NCBI GenBank assembly: GCA_001579985.1 | Contig: LRSR01014302.1 | Coordinates: forward strand, 1-42,517 | Direction: 5' to 3' | Source: Hypsibius dujardini | Lineage: Eukaryota > Tardigrada > Eutardigrada > Parachela > Hypsibiidae | Length of the DNA: 42,517 nt | Shown here: piece after piece, positions 9,612 through 18,839 of the stretch | Layout of the letters: the number at the start of each line of letters is the position of its first letter | How positions within the stretch are numbered: the stretch's first letter is position 1 | Translations under genes and position numbers: made by a program | The notes under the pieces: generated by a model | Database searches by the model: none | Told to the model about the DNA's origin: nothing | Seen by the model: only the letters and a program-made list of their open reading frames with translations

Positions 9612-11004
9612 TTATCGAAATCGTATCTCAACCTGTTTAAATGAAAAACGTAAATTCCAGGCCACAAGAATACGAATAATAAGACTGACTGACTGATAGG
9701 ACATCATGCACACATTAAGATTCCCTAGCACTCGACAGGTACAAGTGACGAGAATTACGGTTACATCGACAAACAGACAGAAAGACGTTTAGGGAGGCAA
9801 ACAGATAAGTACATATGTTGACAACCAAACGCTGCGAGATAAAACAGACAGCCAGACAAAGATCTATGAAATCAAAGAGACACGCAGAAATGAGCTCAAA
9901 CAGATCGATATAAACAAAAATTTAAAAGGAAATCAGGCAGGCGGTCTGACAGACAGACAGGACAGACAGACAGTCATAAAATCTAGACCGATACACTGCA
10001 CGTACCAGTCTCATGCCGCGCTCGTAAGGATCAATTATAGTGATACCACGGGAAGTTAGCTGTCGGTTTTGTTCGGCAATGTAGGAGCGTGCTTTTTTCA
10101 GACACTGTCCACCATAAAACAAAACGTTAAAAATTGACACCAAAATTGGCAAAAACCATGAGCTACACACTCCAAGGACATGAGCTGGGTTTCTTCCGCC
10201 ATGATCGCGTAATTAGCGTGTGAAAGAAATTTATTGGTGTTGTTACCTTATTATAACGGCTTTCCATGAATATAAAAGCCAAATAACAGGTGCAGCAACC
10301 GACACAATTCTCCCACGCGGTCGCGCAGTTTGGGCTTTCCGCGTCGTCGTAAATCTCATTCAACCGCTGGATGATGGATTGGAATGTGGCAGGGTCCATC
10401 TGCAAAAAAATACATTTACCATCAAATCGGCGATAAAAACAGATGAGAGGACAGAACGAGCAGTCGTCGTCGATCAATCAATCCATTCATCTAACACCAA
10501 TCAAGTAAAAATTTGAACTGAAGAACCACCAATCAAGCGAACGAAATCATATCAAGCTGCATCTCGAAAAATTGACTGATAAAGTTCACTGTGATCTCCA
10601 ATTTTTCAACAGACTCACTTTTCCCTCCAATTCTGCGGGGAACTTCTCCTGAAACCGCACCTGGATACCCTGCGTGTAATCGCGCTCGATGAAGACAGCG
10701 TAGCGCGAACTGGTGGAGACCGGAGCATACGCGTATGATGTTCCCTTTCCGTTGGCATTATTTTGTGCCATTGAACTCTAAAAAAGGAGAAAAAGACAAG
10801 CTCCAATTATCCCACACCAACACAATCAAAATACAATTTGTTCATTGAATTGTGGCCGAAAATGCAGTAGCAGATCAGAGAATGAGCGAGTAAAATGGCG
10901 TGACACGGGACAGCACTAACCCAGATGCGTTTCACGACCCATCGGACAAACGGCAAAATATCGTTTCACAAACAAGTACTCGGACTTACATGGCTTCCCT
11001 CCAT
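9612..11004 (-). CDS. GOLGA7: Golgin A7 (GCP16/Erf4-like palmitoyltransferase partner), about 148 aa, five exons
   Basis: GOLGA7 binds and stabilises DHHC9-type palmitoyltransferases at the Golgi, which modify Ras-family proteins. Core exons (minus): 10771-10619, 10399-10247, 10104-10006, 9632-9612. They give ERDYTQG.QVRFQEKFPAELEG, then NCVGCCTCYLAFIFMESRYNK and CLKKARSYIAEQN with DPYERGMRL, each matching the human order. The cysteine-rich stretch is where human GOLGA7 is palmitoylated. The last exon adds only VEIRFR and stop, matching the position of human VIEITIYE; it was found by frame and acceptor and is less certain. A candidate first exon (11004-10990, MEGSH, followed by a perfect GTAAGT donor) joins in frame to the acceptor six bases before the ATG at 10771. 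Without it the protein is 141 aa. Confidence 0.87.
9769..9975 (-). repeat. Degenerate ACAG/CTGT tract, last GOLGA7 intron
   Basis: CAGACA-type words on the plus strand, so CTGT on the GOLGA7 sense strand. The tract begins about 30 bp after the GTACGT donor. Its open frame would otherwise add a spurious Cys-Leu-Ser-Val tail to GOLGA7. Confidence 0.8.
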
Positions 11005-12021
11005 TTCCAGTCAATGAAATCAGAAAATTCTAACCATTGGGTCTTGAGAAATAAATAATGGGACTAGTAAGAGAGTTAATCGGCGATGCGCCAGGCAAAC
11101 ACGTCAAGATCAGCCTCAGATTCCCTTCCACCGATCAAAATTATTCCCACGTTCTCAAGTTAACTTATTCTCAAGTTCCGTTGATCTGCCGCGTGTCTTC
11201 CTCGGTTCACTGAGCAGTTTCCCCAGACTCCTGCTGACAAGAAAAAATGTAACCAACCATCCTTGAGTGTTATCAGTCTAACGATGACAACGAAATTTTA
11301 CGTACCTGTCCCCTCGCAGTTATCCCCTACTCTCTTCCGCGATTCGTTCCCTTCCCTTCACGATATTTGATCAACAGATCGGCAACTGAAAGCCACTTGA
11401 AGATTCGAAACGTTTCGTGGATGCAAACAGCACGAAGTGAGAATTAATTCTTAAGACGAAAGAAAATTGAGAAAAATTAAACGTTCTCATGCGAAACCTG
11501 TTCTTTTCCAGAATGCTACTAATAGTTCCGTTTTGTACTTAGTTAATGGTATTAAAGCAATAAGTCCCGCCGTTCATTTTTTTAAGAGATACCGCTTGCT
11601 ACGTTCGTTTAGCAAATGTTCCGTTCTATTGATTGGTTTGGTTTATTGGTTCCACTCGCTGCCCTTATACGATGAATGTGATTCTGAATCAATCGATCCG
11701 CCGGAATATCGCACGAATATCATAACGTTCGTTCTACAGTACATTGCTAAGAATTTTAATCGATATTTTCTCTCTCCTGTTTCCTTCGCGACACCCCAAG
11801 AGATAATTAGTCAACAAGCTTATCACTCAGTTTTCCAGCATATTTATTGATCGCACTTTCAGCTCCGCTCATTGGCGGCTGGGATTTATGCCTTGACGAG
11901 AGTGAATTGCATACAATCCAAATGACTCATTCTTCCACTTCAATTTTTGCTCCCCCGGTAAACATTCCCATATTTATTTCCTCCTTTTTAGTATTTTTTA
12001 ATTTTGCCCACCTACCCCCAG
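11005..12021. other. Head-to-head interval between GOLGA7 (minus) and BORCS7 (plus)
   Basis: About 1 kb that must hold both promoters. A 127-codon open frame at 11467-11850 begins without ATG, has no internal methionine and resembles no family, so I treat it as non-coding. The right end contains a candidate BORCS7 5' exon (separate entry). Confidence 0.55.
11922..11957 (+). other. BORCS7: Candidate upstream coding exon of BORCS7
   Basis: An ATG at 11922 (A at -3) opens twelve codons ending at a CCG|GTAAAC donor. A 64 bp intron then leads to the acceptor CCCCCAG directly before the annotated BORCS7 ATG, in the same frame. This would extend the N-terminus to about the human length. The alternative is that the ATG at 12022 is the true start. 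Confidence 0.4.
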
Positions 12022-12847
12022 ATGTCAGAGGAAACCGTGGAGAAGACATCGCAGCGTGTTCAGTCGAGCCTACGAGATTTGGGTATCATCGCGAGGGAAC
12101 TCCTCAAGGGCTCGCGCTCCGAGGAGGTAAGTAATTCATCATTCATATTATTCTTGTTAATTCTTATCGCCCTTTTGTTTTTCATTGCTTGTAGGCGTTA
12201 ATGTCTTCCGCAAAACAGTTTGCGCAACATGAAGGACTGATCGAGAGCTGCACATTGGTAATTGTAAAAGGACGAGGTTCAGTCAGTATTTTCCCTTTAA
12301 TCCATCAATCAAGCGATGGTGTGAATGACAATGTTTAGTGGTAAAGGCAAAATGCGCAATCGCTCAATCAAGCCAACGCTCCTCTGAGATTTGCTACGCT
12401 GTTCCATTCCGCTAACAGGTACTCGTCAGATAGACTAATCATGTTCGTGTTGTTTCAGAACGTCTCAAAGCTGGAGGTCATTTCTCAGCAATTAGCATTA
12501 CAGTGAGTACTGCTGGGTTTTTTCTTACGCTCGATATTTAACAGTTTTACAAGTGTTCGTTATTGCGCTTTTAGTGAGGAATGCATGGAACAGGCGTAAG
12601 AACCCTCCTGTCGAGCCTTTATTTCACACCTTTTGTTCAACTTTGGCTGCATTTTTATTGACCTGGTTTTTTTTTGCGTTTCAGACTATCCAACGTGGAG
12701 GACCTCGAGTGGAAGCTGAACAGGATAATCAATCGGACAGCTGGTGCGCCTGCTTCTCATCCCGGCCAGGTGACAGACACGCCTAAAGCCCACCCTATCC
12801 CGAGGGACACCCCGCTAGAACACGCGGCATCAGAGGAGGCCAACTGA
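12022..12847 (+). CDS. BORCS7: BORC complex subunit 7 (diaskedin), 131 aa, five exons
   Basis: BORCS7 is a small subunit of BORC, which recruits Arl8 and kinesin to lysosomes and moves them toward the cell periphery. Exons: 12022-12126, 12195-12257, 12459-12502, 12575-12595, 12685-12847; 396 nt with consistent phases. LLKGSRSEE matches the human LKGSRSSE signature. The remainder lines up with the human helical region: SSAKQFAQHEGLIES, then VSKLEVISQQLALH, EECMEQALSNVEDLEWKLN. A polar tail of about 30 residues rich in Pro and His extends beyond the human end. Exon 4 is a 21 nt microexon. The ATG immediately follows an acceptor-like CCCCCAG, so a 5' UTR intron or an upstream coding exon (11922-11957) is likely. 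No AATAAA close downstream was noticed. Confidence 0.9.
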
Positions 12848-13267
12848 CTGGAAAGAGTAGTACGTCCTTCGTTTTTGATATCCGACTTTGGTCTTCAGAA
12901 CGAACCAGGGACAAAAAGGCACTACGGATGTTTACCACAATGTCTTACGGTCCAGGAAGTTCCAAATCTTACAAATAAGCTCAGTTTTCATTCCTTTTTT
13001 TATAATTTTGTTGTGAATATTTAAAGTTCTTTTATATTTTTGATCATTCACTAATCAGTAATTTTTTTAATTAGTCGCAACGGGAGTCATGTACTCCCTT
13101 TCCGTGTGCAATGTTGAACATGTGCTGCCGCCTTGATTGAAATCCAGCAGGCATTGGCTGCATGTCTGTCTGGATACTTATCTCTCACCGAATTGCGATA
13201 ATGCTGGATAATGCGATAATGGTGGAATTATTGACTTTGAAGGGCAAAGATAAAAGAGTTACTAATA

Positions 13268-13660
13268 CGCTCATCACGATGACAGTCAGCTCTTCGGAAC
13301 TTTCCCATCGCGACGGAACTGTCTAGGTCATACTTCCGGTTGGAATCAGCCATCAGTCGCTGTAGTACCTAAAAAAGCTGGATTTATCAAGATCTTCACG
13401 TCTCTGCTGCGCAACTTGTATCACGTTAGAATTCCAAAGTGCAACATCCATCTCAGCCTTCTTTCCGGGTATTAGAAGTTTTTTCATGTCCGGGGTCGCG
13501 CCGCGGGAGGTCCGCCGTCTTTATCTCCCGTCTCTATCTAGGTGATTGGTGGAAATTCACGTAATTCACTGTCCGCGCCTTTGTTTTGCACCTTCCAGGT
13601 CTCGAGTGGAAATTTTGCTATCAGGCAGTCATTTCTGGCTATCGACCGTTTATTCAAAAG
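13268..13660. repeat. Left copy of the duplicated P450-upstream block
   Basis: Shared landmarks with the right copy, in the same order: GGAACTTTCCC, CATCAGT, TTAGAATtCAAAGTGCAAC, TTCTTTCcgGGTATTaGAAGTT, GGTCGC, CTATCTaGG and GAAATTTTgC. Identity is patchy with indels, so the copy is old. Confidence 0.6.
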
Positions 13661-14227
13661 AATGTTTCCAAAACTAAAATAGCCCGTTTAGCTGTTTCGG
13701 TTTACATCGATACATGTCCTTGATGAAGTACACTTCATTTTTTAAAACAAAACTCACACTAATTACTAAGTTTAAGTTTTTAGCGCATGGACACTGAAAA
13801 AATGTCAGAAACAAGGCAACCGGAGATAAAATCGAAATAAAAGCTGATTCTAGGGTAGACAAAAATATAGTAAGTTAATCGATGAGTACTATAGAGTTAT
13901 ATGAGTCGTGGACGAGTGAAATGGATGTGTGTATTATGTATCGAGTCTATGAAAAGAGAAACGCCAATTGCTTCGCCGACTCTCGTGATATGAAGTTTTC
14001 AGCAGAATTAAAAAACCCGTTTGACCAAAATGTTTCGACTTTCAGAAAGTAGAGTTTACCTTGTGAAGGACGGTCGTCAGAGTCTCATCGTCACCGGGCC
14101 GACTCAACAGTTCTGCTATGTGTTGTGCTGTGGATCATCTTTTCCACCTACACATCATTCAGATCAGAGGATTCCCCAAACGATATTTCGAGGACAGATA
14201 ATATTAAATAACAATAGCGCATCTGCT

Positions 14228-14615
14228 TAAAACGCTGAGAGATAACGTCACGAGCTTCCCCGGGAACTTTCCCGCACCTACGACGACTGCAATGTCTAGC
14301 TGATTTTCCGGTCCCGAGAGCGATCAGTCATCAGTATGAGGCAGTTAGAATCCATCGCTCGCGGTCATCTCTACAATGTAGTTTATGCCATGACTTAGAA
14401 TACAAAGTGCAACCTATGCTACCGTTCACAGGCTTCTTTCTCTTCTTTCTCGGTATTTAAAAGTTGAATTGCAAGGTCGCTCATCACTTCGGGTGGTTCT
14501 TATCCTTATCACGCGACTTCAAATCTATCTGGCGTCTCTGCCTAATCTGCCTGTCTATATCGTACCGAACTGAAATTTTACCACGGTTATTTCCGGCCAT
14601 AAAGCGCCCTTTCTA
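14228..14615. repeat. Right copy of the duplicated block, immediately upstream of the P450
   Basis: It carries the same landmarks as 13268-13660, about 950 bp further right. It also contains the TATA-like TATTTAAAAG at 14454-14463, which in the left copy is degraded to TATTAGAAG. Confidence 0.6.
14454..14463 (+). promoter_or_regulatory. TATA-like element of the P450 gene
   Basis: TATTTAAAAG lies about 230 bp before the ATG, leaving room for a transcription start and 5' UTR. It is the only strong TATA-like word in the right-hand duplicate. Confidence 0.35.
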
Positions 14616-14695
14616 TTCTAACATTGTGCCGATAGGCCCTCCCATAGTGTTTGTCTCAGCTGCCTTTTCTATATCGCCTCTCCCGGTCTGATGAA

Positions 14696-17600
14696 ATGTT
14701 GGAATTCCTGGCAGAATTCACGGTTCTGAAGACGGTCGCAAGCCTCTTCCTCGCCGGTCCCGCTCTCTTGTGGATCTACTTTCCCGCGTACTTCCGGCGG
14801 ATTTGGGAGCGATTTACGGGAAGGATTCCGCCGGGTCCATTGGCCTTCCCCATTCTGGGGAACATCGATGTGGACCGGCAGCACCCCGAGTTGACCTTTC
14901 GGAAATGGGCCACGCAATATGGAAGGGTGTTCAGTTTCTTCCTGGGGGATCGGTTTTGCATTGGGCTCGCGGATATGAAACTAATGAGGAAAGTGCTGAA
15001 GGATGACCGGTTCAGTGGTCGGGCGAATGCTGGAATTTTTGCCCACTTAGAGGAAGATTTGACTAAAGGTGAGCCGGATGTCTATCTACATCTCTATTTG
15101 ACTGTATACCTCTCTGTCTGACTGTCGGACTATCTGTGTGTCTATCTGTGTGTCTGTGTGTCTGCCTGTGTGTCTGTCTATTTATCTGTCTGTATATATG
15201 TGTCAATCTGTCTGGCTGGCTGACTGGCTGTCTGACTGTCTGGTTGTTTGTCTGTCTGTCTACCTTTTTTGTTTGCCTGTCTGTTTGATTCTCTAAGTTA
15301 ATGTCTCAACCAGAAATAATCAAATGAATTGAATTGTAGGCATTGCCTTTTCCAACGGAGAATTATGGAAAGAGCACAGGACATTCTCTATTTCCGCTTT
15401 GCGCGACTCCGGTAAGAATGTCGCATACACTTATTGTCGTTCATTTAGTAGATTAATTCATTAAAAAAAACCTTTCTGTGTTTTATCAGGGAACGGAAAA
15501 TCAGATAGCTCGGTGTATGTGGAAAAGGAAACGGCCAATTTGCTGGCCGCCATGAACAGCATGAATGGAACTCCCTTCGACCCGAAACATTTGTTTATTG
15601 GCGCTGGTACGTAATAGTGTTTAGACAGAAGGATAGTCAGATCACAGTCAACAAACAAACATCCAGGCACCCTAACATACAGTACAGACGAAAGATGGAT
15701 CGGACAGGCAAATCCTATAATGATTTCAACTTGGTTTCTTTTTAGCCGCAAATGTTTTGTCCTCTCTCCTCTGGAGTGGCACATTTCAACCTGACGACAG
15801 TAGCTTTAACGGATTCGTCTCAAATATCGAAAAGAACTTGCAAGAGTTTGCCAACGCAGTCATGATGGAAGTCTATCCTTGGCTCCGCAAGATCTATCCT
15901 TTCACCAATAAATTCAGACGACTCAACACACGGGTCGGGAAAGCGATGGGCTTCTTGAAGAACGTGGTGCAGGAGCATAAGAAGACATTCGATCCAGCTC
16001 ATCCGCGCGACTATTGTGATGCCTTCTTTGCTATTCAAAGAAACCAGGCAAAGAAAGCTGAATGTGACCAGACATTCACGGGTATGCAGCTATTTTTTGG
16101 GATTTTAATCGACACTTGACATAATTTTATCACGTTTACTGTTAAAGATTTGCAACTCGTCCGAAATTTGGCCGACATTTACATTAGTAAGTTTAGTGTA
16201 TACAGAGCAATATATGTCGGTCACTCTCTGGCTCTATGCCTGCTCTTCCAACTGTCTCCCTGAGGTCTTGACTGTCGAGCGTTTGGCTGCCTGACTGTCT
16301 GGCTGCCTTGTCTGCCTGCATATCTGTCTGCCTGTTTGTGTCTCTGCATGTCCATCTGTCTGTCTGTCTGGCTGTCTGTTTGCCTGTCTGTCTCTGTCTG
16401 TCTTTCTGTCGGTCTGTTTGTCGGTCAGCCTATTTGTCTGTCTGGCTGACTATCTGTTTGACTGATTTTCTACTTTAATCTATTGCTCACTTGCTTAGTT
16501 TAATGTACTTATTTGAATGTCTACGTTTTTGACTAATTTGGCTGCTGTCAGAAATAGAATTCACTTTTTGCAGCTGGATACGAAACCACCGCAACCTTTC
16601 TCCGATGGTGCATGGTATACATCATCCTCCATCAGGACGTCCAGGAACGAGTGCAGGACGAGATCGATGCCGTCGTGGGAAAGTTCAGATATCCCACCCC
16701 AGAAGACGAGCAGAATATGCCCTACACCAAGGCAGTCATCACTGAAATCCACCGCATTTCGAGCTTCGTGCCCTTCGCAGTGCCACATTGTACCACTGAA
16801 GATGTCGAACTGGAAGGATTTGCTATCCCAAAGGGTAAACGTCGGCCACGGAAATACCCGGTAGAGGGGCAAACAGAAAGGCAGGCAAGCAGACTGGCAG
16901 AGAGACAGCCAGGGAGACATAGAGACAAACATGTAGACAGAAAGACAGAAAGAAAAACAAATAGATAGACAAACTGACCGACAGACAAACAGACAGACAG
17001 ATAAATACGTACAGCCAAATATATTTTGGCGACCAGCTTACAAAGGAACAATCGCCAGTGCAACTCTCAGATCGTGACCAAACTTTTTCTTAAATACCAT
17101 GTCCCCTAACATGATTTTACAAAATATGACTCGCGGCAAAGAGTTTCCCGTTCAACGGGGAGAAATTCGGGAAGATCTCAATTGGCGCACGTACATTGCC
17201 ATAGCACGAGCGCTTGATTGGATGATTGAATGAGCGCTTGATTGACGGCACGTACTAAAACATGTGCTGTGCTGTGCGCGTGTGCTATGCTGGTTGTGTA
17301 CTCAAGTACAATGCAATGCAGTACTAATACAGTATTTTTTGGACAATTTTTTTAACAACATTGGAAAAAAAACAAAACAATTTTTTAAATAGTTAAAGCC
17401 AGATTTTGTTATAAGAAATATATAAAGGCTCTTTTTGGAACAAATTAGGCAAAACACTCTATTTTTATTTATATTTCTTATCTTAAAATCTGGCTTTAGC
17501 AACTTTAAAAAGTGTTTTGTTTTTTGTCCAATTTTGTTGAACGAAATCGTCCAAAAAATACTGTATTAGTACTGAACTGCATTGTACTTTAGTACACAAC

Positions 17601-18399
17601 CAGCACAGCACACGCGCACAGCACAGCACATGTTTTGTACGTGCCGTCAATCAAGCACTTATTCAATCATTCAATCAAGCGCTCTTGCTATGTATGTGCG
17701 CCAGTTGAGATCTTCCCGAATTTCTCCCCGTTGAACGGGAAACTCTTTGCCGCGAGTCGTATTTTTCAAAATCATGTTAGGGGACATGGTATTTAGGAAA
17801 AAAGTTTGGTCACGATCAGAGAGTTGCACTGGTGGATTATCCCCTTGTTAGTTGCATTCGTCAGTTTAAATTTGTTTGTCTATAATAGGAACGGAAGTAT
17901 GGCCAGTCGTCTGTCATCATTTCATGAATTCTGAAATCTGGGGCGATCCGGAAACGTTCAGACCGGAACGATTCCTCGATGCTGCTGGTGTCTTGATTCC
18001 AGGCCTTGTCCAAGAGGTTCAACCTTACGGAGTGGGTGAGTGAGTGCATGATACTCAAATCATTAATTAGCCCACTTCATGGTGTTCTATACACCAATTG
18101 TATTGTATTATATTTGTTTTTAATTCATAACATTTCCTTGCTTAGGTCGCCGCGCCTGTGTCGGTGAGCCCTTAGCCAAAGCTGAGATTTTCAGCTTCTT
18201 TACCTCCATCCTCCAGAAGTTCACCATCATCAGCCCCACTGCCCCCAGCCTTGTCCCTGTTGTCACTCAAGGTACGATTACATTTTAGTCATTACAGAAT
18301 GAGTATGATGTATGATGCAGGCACTGAATGGAGGATCTCTCTTTACACACAGTGCTTGCTCCGGCGCCATTCACCATGGTTGCTCGACGTCGCAACTAA
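14696..18399 (+). CDS. Microsomal cytochrome P450, CYP2-clan-like, 505 aa, nine exons
   Basis: A haem-thiolate monooxygenase of the endoplasmic reticulum; substrate cannot be told. Exons: 14696-15068, 15340-15411, 15490-15606, 15746-16081, 16148-16186, 16574-16834, 17889-18035, 18146-18271, 18353-18399 (1518 nt). Features in order: hydrophobic anchor about 10-29, PPGP hinge 45-48, [14 protein letters not shown] (C-helix region), I-helix T313-G-Y-E-T-T318, K-helix E370-I-H-R373, FRPERF at about 423, haem loop Y446-G-V-G-R-R-A-C453-V-G. Tyrosine replaces the usual phenylalanine at the start of the haem loop. The C-terminus [10 protein letters not shown] is family-like. All eight introns are phase 1 and every internal exon is a multiple of three. 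Introns 1, 5 and 6 contain CTGT/ACAG tracts; intron 6 also holds a large palindromic element. The last-exon acceptor was chosen because it alone gives a P450-like end. Confidence 0.95.
15079..15292 (+). repeat. Degenerate CTGT tract, P450 intron 1
   Basis: TCTG words with TATC, GACT and GGCT variants fill most of the 271 bp intron, beginning about 10 bp past the donor. Confidence 0.8.
16276..16472 (+). repeat. Degenerate CTGT tract, P450 intron 5
   Basis: Runs of CTGTCTGTCTG mixed with GCCT and GGCT words occupy the middle of this 387 bp intron. Confidence 0.8.
16866..17005 (-). repeat. ACAG tract in P450 intron 6
   Basis: ACAG words lie on the sense strand, opposite to the tracts in introns 1 and 5. 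The tract ends about 50 bp before the palindromic element. Confidence 0.8.
17055..17832. mobile_element. Near-perfect 778 bp palindrome (foldback/MITE-like) in P450 intron 6
   Basis: The left arm starts CCAGTGCAACTCTC and the right end reads GAGAGTTGCACTGG. From there both arms stay complementary with few mismatches through landmarks such as ATACCATGTCCCCTAACATG, TTTCCCGTTCAACGGG, GCCGTCAATCAAGC and AAAGCCAGATTTT. Arms run about 17055-17425 and 17461-17832 around a loop of about 35 nt. No coding capacity was seen, which fits a non-autonomous inverted-repeat transposon. I found no clear target-site duplication. Transcribed with the P450, it would form a long double-stranded hairpin. Confidence 0.88.
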
Positions 18400-18839
18400 C
18401 GAGACATCATCACGGACAAAATTCCTGATGCCCTGCAATCACTCGGTCTCCTCACCCTTAAGCACACTCTTAGTTTTCTCTTTCGTCTCATTGTTTAGCT
18501 TTCCTGATTCAGCCGATGGAATACCTAGTGATCAATCTTACCCATCCTTCTTATCGCTTACCAACCTTAATATGACCATAAAACAGAACACCAATGATCT
18601 AAAACGCAGTTGCATTTGCCCAGGACTTCGAACCAACTTGCCTGATCCCCGGTACACGTGTATGTCTATCCCGAGGCTAGTATTATCTTGTCAAATATCC
18701 TTATATAGTTCCAGATGCAGTACAAAACTTTTACGTTAGATGGCAGTGCAGAGTTAAATTAAAAGCAAATGAGGGTCGTAAAAAGAATCAACATCACAGA
18801 CAGAAGGATAAAATCGGGTGGTTGAATTCGCAAGCGCGG
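18400..18839. other. Convergent P450/SIL1 3' flanks
   Basis: Probably 3' UTR of both genes. An ATTAAA at about 18758-18763 could serve the P450. An open frame reading through here extends out of the P450 last exon in another frame and is not family-like. Confidence 0.45.

Larger units (their letters stand above)
12848..14695. other. BORCS7-P450 intergenic region with a diverged internal duplication
   Basis: No protein gene is visible in 1.85 kb. The region holds two related blocks (separate entries), the right one next to the P450 start. An open frame at 14021-14230 shows no family similarity. Confidence 0.6.

Noticed and set aside
11467-11850. 127-codon plus-strand open frame
   Set aside because: It starts at TTG, has no methionine inside and no recognisable domain; it lies in the GOLGA7/BORCS7 promoter interval.
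18590-18665. Possible tRNA B-box-like TTCGAACC sequence
   Set aside because: No matching A box, acceptor stem or anticodon arm could be built around it.
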